Assembly: GCF_036347135.1 (NCBI RefSeq)
Contig: NZ_CP108938.1
Coordinates: 8,122,001 to 8,186,000, forward strand
DNA: 64,000 nucleotides
Direction: 5' to 3'
Origin: Streptomyces sp. NBC_00775
GTDB taxonomy: Bacteria; Actinomycetota; Actinomycetes; Streptomycetales; Streptomycetaceae
Part shown: positions 8,441-15,045 of the stretch, piece by piece
Layout of the letters: every line of letters starts with the position of its first letter
Position numbering within the stretch: position 1 is the stretch's first letter
Notes under the pieces: model-generated
What the model saw: the letters and a program-made list of their open reading frames with translations, nothing else
Database searches by the model: none
Told to the model about the DNA's origin: nothing
Program-made: the position numbers and the translations under genes

Positions 8441-8800
8441 ACGGGGCAGGGCTCGCCTGTGTCGGGTGGTCGGGGCGGGGGCTTGGCTCCGTAGGGGTGA
8501 TCCGGTTGACGGCTTGCCTCCCCTGGGGGGCGATCTTGGGACCCGGCGGTGGAGCGCGGGGTGGACCCGCCGCCGGGGAGTGGCGGCTGTGGCTGTCGTA
8601 TGCGCTGGAGCCGGCAGACAACACGCAAGGGTGACCTGGGAGTTGGCGGTGCGCTGAGCGGGTCCGGCGAAGTCCGGTGCGGTACGGCAGCGCCCTGACG
8701 GGGCGCGGGGCTGTGACACCATGCGGCTCCCGCCGTGCGGGCGCGACCAGCCACGACGGGCCCGCTGTCCTGACGACGCACCGGACTTCCAGCGGAGCGC
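8441..8800. other. Intergenic region without a recognised gene
   Basis: 360 bp between the racemase and the convergent RidA gene. It is G-rich on the + strand and contains two imperfect copies of GGGGGCTTGGxTCCxTxGGGGTGA (about 8417-8440, reaching into the racemase 3' end, and 8479-8501). Short open frames exist on both strands but none has an SD, conserved motif or sensible composition. I see no clear terminator. Confidence 0.5.
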
Positions 8801-9208
8801 TCAGCCTCGTTCCGGGACCACGGCGACCGCCGTGATCTCCACGAGCTGCCCGGTGTACCCGAGGCAGGTCACCCCGATCAGCGTCGACGAGTGCGGGCCG
8901 ATGCTGAGCCCGGAGGCCTGGACGACATCCCAGACCTCGGACAACACCGCCGGCTCACTCCCGACGACGTACACGTCGGTCGACACGACGTGCCCCATGT
9001 CGCTCCCGACCGCCCGCAGTTGTTCATCGAGATTGGCCAGCACCTGCTCGGCCTGCCGCACGTGATCACCCTCGCCGACGATCTTCCCGTCGGTGTCGAG
9101 CGGCACGGACCCGGCGAGGAAGGCGACCTTCGTCCCGGCTTCGACGACGGACGCGTGCGAGTAGGCGGGCGGCGTGAAGAGGCTGGGGACGGTGATGCGC
9201 TGGACCAT
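8801..9208 (-). CDS. RidA family protein (enamine/imine deaminase-like)
   Basis: 135 residues; ATG with AAGGAG 6 bp upstream. Matches the RidA/YjgF/UK114 trimer family: VQRITVPSLFTPPAYSHASVVEAG at the start, LAGSVPLDTDGKIVGEGD, the helix QAEQVLANLDEQLRAVGSD, and the C-terminal IGVTCLGYTGQLVEITAVAVV. Classical RidA has an Arg in the C-terminal strand that binds the carboxylate of 2-aminoacrylate; here that region reads ITCLGYTGQLVEI without it, so this belongs to a divergent Rid subgroup rather than to archetypal RidA. Monocistronic. Confidence 0.85.
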   Translation of the reverse strand: MVQRITVPSLFTPPAYSHASVVEAGTKVAFLAGSVPLDTDGKIVGEGDHVRQAEQVLANLDEQLRAVGSDMGHVVSTDVYVVGSEPAVLSEVWDVVQASGLSIGPHSSTLIGVTCLGYTGQLVEITAVAVVPERG

Positions 9209-9535
9209 GGGGCTCCTTGTCGATCGGTCGAGGGGCAAGTCGAAGGACAAGTCGAAGGACGAACGGACAACTTGCCGATGATGCGGGGCCGGGGGCGGCG
9301 GGCGCATCCGAATTTGAGGCGCCAAGGGGAGCCGCTGGATGCACGAAGCACGGCGGGCGAGCGGATCGACGAGGCCGGCGGGTGGCGGGAGGCGGGTGGC
9401 GGGAGGCAGAGGGCAGGGGGCGGAGACGGTCGGCAGGAGGTACTCGGCAGGAGGCGCTCGGCGGTCGGCAGGCGTTTGTATGCCCCCGGCCCCGTGACGA
9501 GATCACCGGCATCCCCCTCCCTCCCCCGCCTACTC
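9209..9535. repeat. Intergenic region with several short tandem repeats
   Basis: 327 bp upstream of the RidA gene, with no gene recognised. It holds AAGTCGAAGGAC as a 12-bp tandem (about 9238-9262), two exact copies of the 14-mer GCGGGTGGCGGGAG (9378-9405) and two imperfect copies of CGGCAGGAGGxxCT (about 9429-9461). The first tandem lies in the RidA promoter region; the others form a degenerate purine-rich satellite nearer the GNAT gene. Confidence 0.75.
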
Positions 9536-10666
9536 CTACGGCACGCCGAAGACCATGGGGTTGGCGTACGGAGTGTTCACCCGCCAACCCGCCTCGCGTG
9601 CCACCCGCTCGAAGACCCCGATCTTGTACGCGAGCCCTTCCGGCTCACCGATGTCGCCCCACCCGTCCGCCTCGGCCCACTCCGCCTCTCCTCTGATCAA
9701 CGGGCGCCCCCGCACGGCCAGATGCAGCGCGAGGGTCGAGCGCGCGTAGAGCCGTACGGCGTCATGCTGGTCCCGCGTGAGCGCACACTCCTCGGTGGTC
9801 TCGCGCAGCCGTAGCCGCCCGCCCTCGCTTCCGGCCACGAGGAGCGGCATCATCTCCCGCGAACCGCTGGCCGGGGTCGCTGGGCCGGCGGCCACCAGGA
9901 AAGTCAACTCCCTTCCGTTCTCGCGCACTTCGTATCGCGGCAAGTACGACAGCCGGGACAGCCCCAGCGCGTGCTTCCACGAGGTGACCCAGAGCCCGCG
10001 GTTGAGGTAGTGGCGAACGCTGTTCTGCCAGGTCCAGTACGCGTCCAGCCGAAAACCGTGCAGCCCTTCGGCGCGGCATGCCTCGTACACCGTGTCCAAC
10101 ACCGCCGAGGCGAGGCCGCTGCGCCGAGCCACGGGGTGCACGTACAGAGACCAGACGCGCAACGCCCCCGCGCCCGTGGGCCAGGTGTCGACGGCGATCG
10201 TGCCGACGGGCCCTTGCCCTTGTGCCCCATCGCGTTGGTGTTCGCGTCCGTCCTCGTGCCGGTCCTCGGACTTCTGCTCGATGCCGGGGCCCGGTTCGCC
10301 CGTCGCGTAGATCCAGTACCTCCTTCGGTACGTGTCCTCGTCGTCGTCCGTGTCCTCGTCCTTGCGGGCCTGCCCGAACTCGCTCAGCCGGGCCCGTAAC
10401 TCCTGCTCGCGCGAGGCCGTGAGCGAGTGCGGGTCGACGCATGTGCCCAGGGCGCCCTCGACCATGGATGCCAGGTCCCAGCGTCTGAAGCCGGGCCCTT
10501 CCCCGGGGGCGACAGGGCGCAGCCCGGGGATGGCCGCAAGGCGTTCGTGTACACGTAGGGCGAGATCGGCGTTCATGATTTCGGAGCCTAGGAGCGCCTC
10601 GGGCTCGCCGTCGTGGGCTCGGGGCACGCTCCAGTGGTGCGTCACCAGCGAGGTGGACCACGTCAT
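9536..10666 (-). CDS. GNAT N-acetyltransferase-like protein with acidic insert
   Basis: 376 residues. The acetyl-CoA loop is at about residues 178-195: VHPVARRSGLASAVLDTV, matching the GNAT motif A R/Q-x-x-G-x-G/A, followed by a helix and YLNRGLWV. Between the presumed early strands is a hydrophilic insert with a DEDTDDDEDTYRRR run and a second charged stretch (EQKSEDRHEDGREHQRDG). The C-terminal 130 residues are not part of a minimal GNAT domain. The ATG overlaps the stop of the preceding gene (ATGA), so it is translated from that transcript. The acceptor is unknown. Confidence 0.7.
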   Translation of the reverse strand: MTWSTSLVTHHWSVPRAHDGEPEALLGSEIMNADLALRVHERLAAIPGLRPVAPGEGPGFRRWDLASMVEGALGTCVDPHSLTASREQELRARLSEFGQARKDEDTDDDEDTYRRRYWIYATGEPGPGIEQKSEDRHEDGREHQRDGAQGQGPVGTIAVDTWPTGAGALRVWSLYVHPVARRSGLASAVLDTVYEACRAEGLHGFRLDAYWTWQNSVRHYLNRGLWVTSWKHALGLSRLSYLPRYEVRENGRELTFLVAAGPATPASGSREMMPLLVAGSEGGRLRLRETTEECALTRDQHDAVRLYARSTLALHLAVRGRPLIRGEAEWAEADGWGDIGEPEGLAYKIGVFERVAREAGWRVNTPYANPMVFGVP

Positions 10667-11403
10667 TGATCACGCGCTCGGCTTTCGCACTCCTGTGCAA
10701 GGGCGGGGTAAGCCTCGGCGATGGCCCCGTAGATCCGTCGCCGAAGCAGCGTGACGGCCTCAGCCCGCCCGGGGGATCGCTCGCCTCCGGGTAGTCCGTC
10801 CAGGAGGCGTTCGTAGTGGCTCAGCCGATGGCGCAGGTAGTCGACCTTCCAACGGAGGAGCGAGGCTCGGTCGCTGGAATCGGTGGAAGCGCGGTGACCC
10901 GAGTCGGACGACGTGCGATCAGGATCACGATCATGACGACGAACAGGGGAGCTGGGCTCGGTGCGATCGCGGGAGGCGGGCAAGCCGCGGCCGGCTCCCG
11001 CGCTGGTGACACCTCCTGATCGCTGCCCCCACTCCGCCTCTCTCCGGGCCCGGTACTCAACGGTGCGAAGCGCCAACTTGCCCGGGTCCAGGCGTGGCAC
11101 ATCGATGGGCTCCGTCCTGATCCGTTCCAGGACCGCCTCCCGCCGCCGCTCCAGTTCGGCCCGTACGGCATCCGATCGGCGTACCGCACTCTCCGCAACC
11201 TCCCGGAACTCTTCGCTCCGCTCCGCGGCTTCGACGCGTTCGGTGCGATAGAGCCGGGTGTGCGGCGCGGACCTGAACCGCGGATTGACGCTGAGCCGAT
11301 CGGGCGCGCCCAGCAGCCGGCGGACTATCCCGCCGGTCCACCCCCGTGCCCTCAGCCCCGCCGCCGAGACGTACCTCTGCCCGTCTTCCTGGTAACCAGC
11401 CAC
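10663..11403 (-). CDS. Hypothetical protein with helix-rich DNA-binding-like N-terminus
   Basis: 246 residues from GTG, with GGGGGAGG 6 bp upstream; an in-frame GTG at 11424 lacks such a site. The N-terminus (YVSAAGLRARGWTGGIVRRL, then NPRFRSAPHTRLYRTERVEA) is a pattern I associate with small actinobacterial domains resembling a winged helix, but I cannot name the family. A charged coiled-coil-like helix follows (RRSDAVRAELERRREAVLER). A Ser/Arg/Asp-rich linker precedes a C-terminal helical pair (LLRWKVDYLRHRLSHYERLL). It is coupled to the GNAT gene and has a DNA-damage-type promoter upstream. Function unknown. Confidence 0.6.
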   Translation of the reverse strand: MAGYQEDGQRYVSAAGLRARGWTGGIVRRLLGAPDRLSVNPRFRSAPHTRLYRTERVEAAERSEEFREVAESAVRRSDAVRAELERRREAVLERIRTEPIDVPRLDPGKLALRTVEYRARREAEWGQRSGGVTSAGAGRGLPASRDRTEPSSPVRRHDRDPDRTSSDSGHRASTDSSDRASLLRWKVDYLRHRLSHYERLLDGLPGGERSPGRAEAVTLLRRRIYGAIAEAYPALAQECESRARDQ

Positions 11404-11456
11404 CGCTACCTCCCCCGTAGCCACTAGTCGTGACGCTCTGTGACGACTCTCCCCAA

Positions 11457-11479
11457 TTCATAGCGCCCGCCACTGACAA
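11457..11479 (-). promoter_or_regulatory. RecA-NDp (PafBC-type) promoter, near-consensus
   Basis: On the minus strand: TTGTCAGTG, 8 bases (GCGGGCGC), then TATGAA. The -35-like box is perfect and the spacing exact; the -10 matches TANNNT except for its last base. It lies about 54 bp upstream of the GTG of the hypothetical/GNAT operon. Confidence 0.6.
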
Positions 11480-11653
11480 TCGCCGGAGCCGGGCGAAGGA
11501 GACCGGGGTGACCGGCGGTGGATATTGACTCGACGCCCCCGCCACCCCGCCTCCATCCTCACTCCATGCGCACCAAGTACTGGGGACGTTTCACCGCGGC
11601 GGACTTCTAGCCGGGCCGCGCCGGGAATGCCGGCGGCCCCGCGGAGGTCCGTC

Positions 11654-11828
11654 ATGTCCCGCACCGTCCACCACGTCCCGACCCGGCACCGCTCCACGCC
11701 CGCCACAGGTGAAGGGCAATGTCTAGAACACCGTCAGTGGCGGCGTGCAGCACGGCACGGTCGTCCAGGCCCAGACCATCGACGACCTGACCATCGACGA
11801 CCTGACCATTGGAGATCCGCGCCGTTGA
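11654..11828 (+). pseudogene. Composite remnant upstream of the nucleotidyltransferase
   Basis: Two unrelated fragments abut here. ATG 11654, with GGAGG 6 bp upstream, begins MSRTVHHVPTRHRS, which I recognise as the start of a small conserved Streptomyces hypothetical family, but after about 22 codons the frame dissolves into Arg/His-rich text. One frame over, after a TAG at 11724, the DNA reads NTVSGGVQHGTVVQAQTI, typical of the ISGGVxxGxVVQG leader of other small Streptomyces proteins, then TIDDLTIDDLTIGD (a 15-bp tandem repeat, 11776-11805). This frame stops at TGA 11826, overlapping the TTG of the next gene. A deletion junction is the simplest reading. A separate 14-codon open frame (MRTKYWGRFTAADF, 11566-11610) precedes it and has no visible SD. 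Confidence 0.45.
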
Positions 11829-12622
11829 ACCCCGACGAAGAGAAGTTCCTCAACCGTGTGGCCGATCGCCTCGCCGCCCTCCCCGCCGTCCGGGCCGTAG
11901 CCCTCGGCGGCTCCCGCGCGCAAGGCACCCACGGGCCCGACAGCGACTGGGACTTGGCGATCTACTACCGGGGCGACTTCGACCCCGAGAACCTCAAGGC
12001 CCTCGGCTGGCCCGGCGAGGTCTCCGAGATCAGCGGCTGGGGCGGCGGCGTGTTCAACGGCGGCGCCTGGCTGACCATCGACGGCCGTCGCGTCGACGTC
12101 CACTACCGCGATCTCGACGTCGTCGAACACGAGTTGGCGGAAGCGGAGGACGGCCGCTTCCGCGTGGAGCCGCTCCTCTTCCATCTCGCCGGCATCCCCA
12201 CCTACTTGATCGTCGCCGAGCTCGCCATCAACCGCGTACTGCGCGGCGACCTCCCGCGACCACCGGCCTACCCGACCAAACTGCGCACCGCCGCCTCCGC
12301 CCGCTGGTACGACACCGCCCGCGCCGCCCTTGCCTACGCGAAGTCCCACCACGCACCGGCCGGCCGCCTCACGGAGGTCGCGGGCGCCATCGCGACAGCC
12401 GCGATGCAGGCCGGGCACGCGGTGCTGGCGGCGCGGGGGGAGTGGGTGACGAATGAGAAGCGGTTGCTGGAGCGGGCCGAGCTGCGAACCGTCGACCGCA
12501 TCATTGCGTCTCTGTCCACGGAATCGGCCCCGGAATCGGCCCCGGATCAGCTGTCCCGGGCGCTCACGGCGGCTCAGACACTTTTCGATTCAAAGGGACC
12601 GGGACAGGCCGCAGGCCTCTGA
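11825..12622 (+). CDS. Nucleotidyltransferase-domain protein (MNT-like)
   Basis: 265 residues from TTG (GGAGA 9 bp upstream). Pol-beta-type nucleotidyltransferase with an intact active site: GGS at 28-30, SDWDL with Asp 41 and Asp 43, and a third Asp near 91 (RRVDVHYRD). A helical C-terminal part (about 140-250) follows, as in kanamycin-nucleotidyltransferase-like or HEPN-like partners. It could transfer AMP or another nucleotide to a protein, RNA or drug. The frame is open back to ATG 11654, which has a better SD and would add 57 low-complexity residues; I prefer the domain-proximal start. The gene ends 23 bp before a predicted nuclease gene, so they probably form an operon. Confidence 0.75.
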   Translation: MNPDEEKFLNRVADRLAALPAVRAVALGGSRAQGTHGPDSDWDLAIYYRGDFDPENLKALGWPGEVSEISGWGGGVFNGGAWLTIDGRRVDVHYRDLDVVEHELAEAEDGRFRVEPLLFHLAGIPTYLIVAELAINRVLRGDLPRPPAYPTKLRTAASARWYDTARAALAYAKSHHAPAGRLTEVAGAIATAAMQAGHAVLAARGEWVTNEKRLLERAELRTVDRIIASLSTESAPESAPDQLSRALTAAQTLFDSKGPGQAAGL

Positions 12623-12645
12623 AAGAAACGAACGGAGATCAAAGC

Positions 12646-13689
12646 GTGCGGGTGCTCATCTCCCCGTCGTACGGAAGTACGCAGACGCGACGCCATTGGG
12701 CGGACACCGTCGATCGGCAGGTGGACTTCACCGTGCCGCGCCACGACGGCCTGCTCGCCGCCGACCATCGTGCTCAGCTCCAGAACCTGCATCCGGAGGG
12801 CCGCGCACGGTTCTGGGGTGCGACGCCCGCGCACGACGGGAAGTTCTCCGACGTGGCCACTGGTGACGTGGTTCTGTTCACCGGCGGGAATCGGGTGCGT
12901 GCCATAGGCGAGGTCGGAGCGATATTCCGCAACCGCGAGTTCGCCGATCTGCTGTGGCCGCCGCAAGCGGACGGACCGAGCTGGCACACCGTTTACAGCC
13001 TCTTGGACCTGGTTCCGGCCGACATCCCGTACGCGGAATTGAACGCGGCCATCGGGTACAAGCCCGCGCACAACTTTCCCGGCCAGATGGTCCTTCGAGG
13101 CGACAAGGCGTCCGCGGTCCTCGAAGACTTCATGATCACACCGGGTACGGAATGGCCCGCGCCGCCCTCGGCCACGGCCCTGCGGCAGTCCGACGACCGG
13201 GCGCGGGACGTCGTTCGTATCGCGGCCATGGAGGAACTGCGTACCCGCCGGACCGGCTATCAACAGACCCGGCGACTGATCGTCGTCGACCGTCGAGAAG
13301 CAGAACTCGTTCGGGAATACCGGCGGTATCTGGGCGCTCGCGGCCAGACCGCCACACGGTTCTACTGCCCTTCCGGCATCAGCGACATGTACCTGGAAAA
13401 CGCGGGCCAGGCGGAAATCGTGGAGGCCAAGAGTTCTCCGGCCCACCGTCATGTGCGGCAGGCTCTGGCACAGCTCCTCGACTACGCTCCGCACAGTCCC
13501 GTACCCGCGCGATGCCTCACAGCGTTGTTCCCCGAGCCACCGGAGCGCGAGGACGTACAGCTACTGCACCGCTACGGGATCGACTGCGTCCACCGTGAAA
13601 ACCCGGGTGCCTTCCGGCGGCAGCCCGCGTCAGGCGAACGGCGCGCGCTCATGCGCGGCGTGTGGGCGGGAATTCCCGGCCTCGAATAA
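12646..13689 (+). CDS. Predicted restriction-type nuclease: EVE/PUA-like reader plus PD-(D/E)XK
   Basis: 347 residues from GTG, with GGAG 8 bp upstream. Residues about 35-150 (RFWGATPAHDGKFSDVATGD, VVLFTGGNRVRAIGEV, FADLLWP, SWHTVYSLLDL) follow the pattern of EVE/PUA/ASCH-like modules that read modified bases in modification-dependent restriction enzymes. Residues about 215-285 form a PD-(D/E)XK core: helix with E219/E224, D247 in SGISDMYL, E260-x-K262 in IVEAKSS, then RQALAQLLDY. The catalytic set looks intact. No methyltransferase gene is adjacent, which fits a type IV-like or modification-sensing enzyme. The link to the upstream nucleotidyltransferase is by proximity only. Confidence 0.6.
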   Translation: MRVLISPSYGSTQTRRHWADTVDRQVDFTVPRHDGLLAADHRAQLQNLHPEGRARFWGATPAHDGKFSDVATGDVVLFTGGNRVRAIGEVGAIFRNREFADLLWPPQADGPSWHTVYSLLDLVPADIPYAELNAAIGYKPAHNFPGQMVLRGDKASAVLEDFMITPGTEWPAPPSATALRQSDDRARDVVRIAAMEELRTRRTGYQQTRRLIVVDRREAELVREYRRYLGARGQTATRFYCPSGISDMYLENAGQAEIVEAKSSPAHRHVRQALAQLLDYAPHSPVPARCLTALFPEPPEREDVQLLHRYGIDCVHRENPGAFRRQPASGERRALMRGVWAGIPGLE

Positions 13690-13729
13690 TCCTTCGAGTA
13701 AGCCCAGTTGACACTGCTACGGTCCCCAC

Positions 13730-14461
13730 GTGGCGAAACTCAATCAGATCATCGCAGTGGAGAAGGGCGTCAAGTCCAAGTCTCATCAGGACCTGACGGC
13801 CGCTCACCATGGCCTGCAGAAACCGGCGTTGCTGGCCGGTATCTCGCGGACGTATCAGCCGAAGGACGAGGAGGGTGAGCAGTTGCCGCCCGAGTCGACT
13901 CGGGTGCAGGTGCAGGCTGAGGATGTGTTGCGGGAGACCGCGGGGACGCTGACGCGGCTGTTTGATGTGACCGCCACGAAGGACTGGGCCAACTGCTCGG
14001 CGCGGGCGGATGTGACGGTGGACGGGCGGGTGCTCGTTGCCGAGGTGCCGGTGTCGTATCTGCTGTTTCTTGAGAAGCAGCTCACCGATCTCAACGCGTT
14101 TGTGCGGAAGTTGCCCGTTCTCGATGCCTCCGAGTCGTGGGTGCAGGACCCGTCCACCGATGCCTGGAAGACCGAGCCGGTGCGGACGCTGCGGACCAAG
14201 AAGGTGCCTCGGAACCATGTCAAGGCCGAGGCCACGGAGAAGCATCCCGCTCAGGTCGAGGTGTATTACGAGGACATACCGGTCGGGTACTGGACGACCG
14301 TGAAGTTCTCCGGCGCCCTGCCCGCGCGGCGGGTGAATGAACTTCTCGACCGGGTCGAGAAGTTGCAGCAGGCCGTCAAGTTCGCCCGTGAGGAGGCGAA
14401 CGGCGTGGATGTCGTCGACCAGCGGGTCGGGGACGCCGTGTTCGGCTACCTGTTCGGGTAG
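13730..14461 (+). CDS. Conserved Streptomyces protein of unknown function (DUF7873-like)
   Basis: 243 residues. The start (MAKLNQIIAVEKGVKSKSHQ, then LTAAHHGLQKPALLAGISRTY) is strikingly conserved in streptomycetes as I recall, but its function is not known to me. No membrane span or signal peptide. Charged amphipathic helices (residues 65-85, 195-225) suggest an RNA- or protein-binding factor, and the single HH and C residues do not form a metal site I can name. The GTG start is 7 bp after TACGGT, a plausible -10, so the mRNA may be leaderless. Third-position G/C is lower here than in neighbours, with many T-ending codons. A hairpin terminator and a structured intergenic region follow. Confidence 0.7.
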   Translation: MAKLNQIIAVEKGVKSKSHQDLTAAHHGLQKPALLAGISRTYQPKDEEGEQLPPESTRVQVQAEDVLRETAGTLTRLFDVTATKDWANCSARADVTVDGRVLVAEVPVSYLLFLEKQLTDLNAFVRKLPVLDASESWVQDPSTDAWKTEPVRTLRTKKVPRNHVKAEATEKHPAQVEVYYEDIPVGYWTTVKFSGALPARRVNELLDRVEKLQQAVKFAREEANGVDVVDQRVGDAVFGYLFG

Positions 14462-14472
14462 CCTCAAGAACT

Positions 14473-14500
14473 CCCCGGCCACCACGCACCACGGCCGGGG
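14473..14500 (+). terminator. Hairpin terminator
   Basis: CCCCGGCC / GGCCGGGG, an 8-bp perfect stem with a 12-base loop, 12 bp after the stop of the conserved unknown gene. Confidence 0.75.
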
Positions 14501-15045
14501 TGCGCGAGGAGCGCAAGCTGAAGCTGAAGCTTGTCGTGATGGAGTGGCCAGGACTCAGAACCAGCCACGATCAATCTCAGACTCTTGCTCCAGACTCAGT
14601 ATTCGCCGCCGATCGCCGGATCGACCGGGCCCAGGCCCCGGGACGTCGAAATGCTGGTTCAAGTCCAGCCCGCGCAGCTCGATGCGTGGTGGTCCAAAGG
14701 CAGGACGCGGCGACATAACGACTGACCTGGGTCCTCAAGCGTGCCGGCGTGCGAAATGGGCGGCATCACAGGGTCCGGGGGCCGGCTACGCCCTCGGGCC
14801 CGCTCCGCGTTGAGCAGCCGAACGGGTTCGCTCCGCGGTCAGTGGCCGAACGGCCGCTCCGTGTTCCGTCGCCCAAGCGCTCGTCGCCGATTGCGTTCAT
14901 AAAGTTCGCGGCATCCCCGGGACGCGTCACCTCCTGGAAATACGTACGTTCCATTTCCTCCAGCAACGCGATCTACCCTGGTACGACAACAGCCCGGCCG
15001 ACGTCGCCCGAAGGCACCCGCCCGCCCTCGCCCGACAGGAGCCCC
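14501..15045. other. Structured intergenic region containing a tRNA T-arm mimic
   Basis: 545 bp with no convincing protein gene. At 14653-14669 there is a perfect T-arm: stem GCTGG, 7-base loop TTCAAGT, stem CCAGC. Just upstream CCGGG-CCCAGGC-CCCGG (about 14625-14641) makes a 5-bp stem with a 7-base loop, like an anticodon arm, though the base at loop position 2 is C instead of the invariant U. Another hairpin is GTGGC...GCCAC at about 14544-14568. I could not complete a cloverleaf: no acceptor strand pairs with CCGCGCA after the T-arm at normal distance, although TGCGCGA at 14501 would pair six of seven at long range. A minus-strand frame at 14766-14966 is unsupported. Candidate noncoding RNA. 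Confidence 0.4.

Noticed and set aside
11741..11765. CGTCAGTGGCGGCGTG as another RecA-NDp promoter
   Set aside because: First two bases mismatch and no TANNNT lies 8 bases on; it is part of the NTVSGG-coding remnant.
14593..14680. A complete tRNA gene ending in the T-arm at 14653
   Set aside because: No acceptor stem or D-arm pairs at normal distance, and loop position 33 is not U.
14766..14966. Minus-strand 66-codon open frame starting MLEEMERTYFQEV
   Set aside because: Start lacks an SD, composition turns into Arg/Ser text, and nothing similar is known to me; kept only as a note in the intergenic entry.
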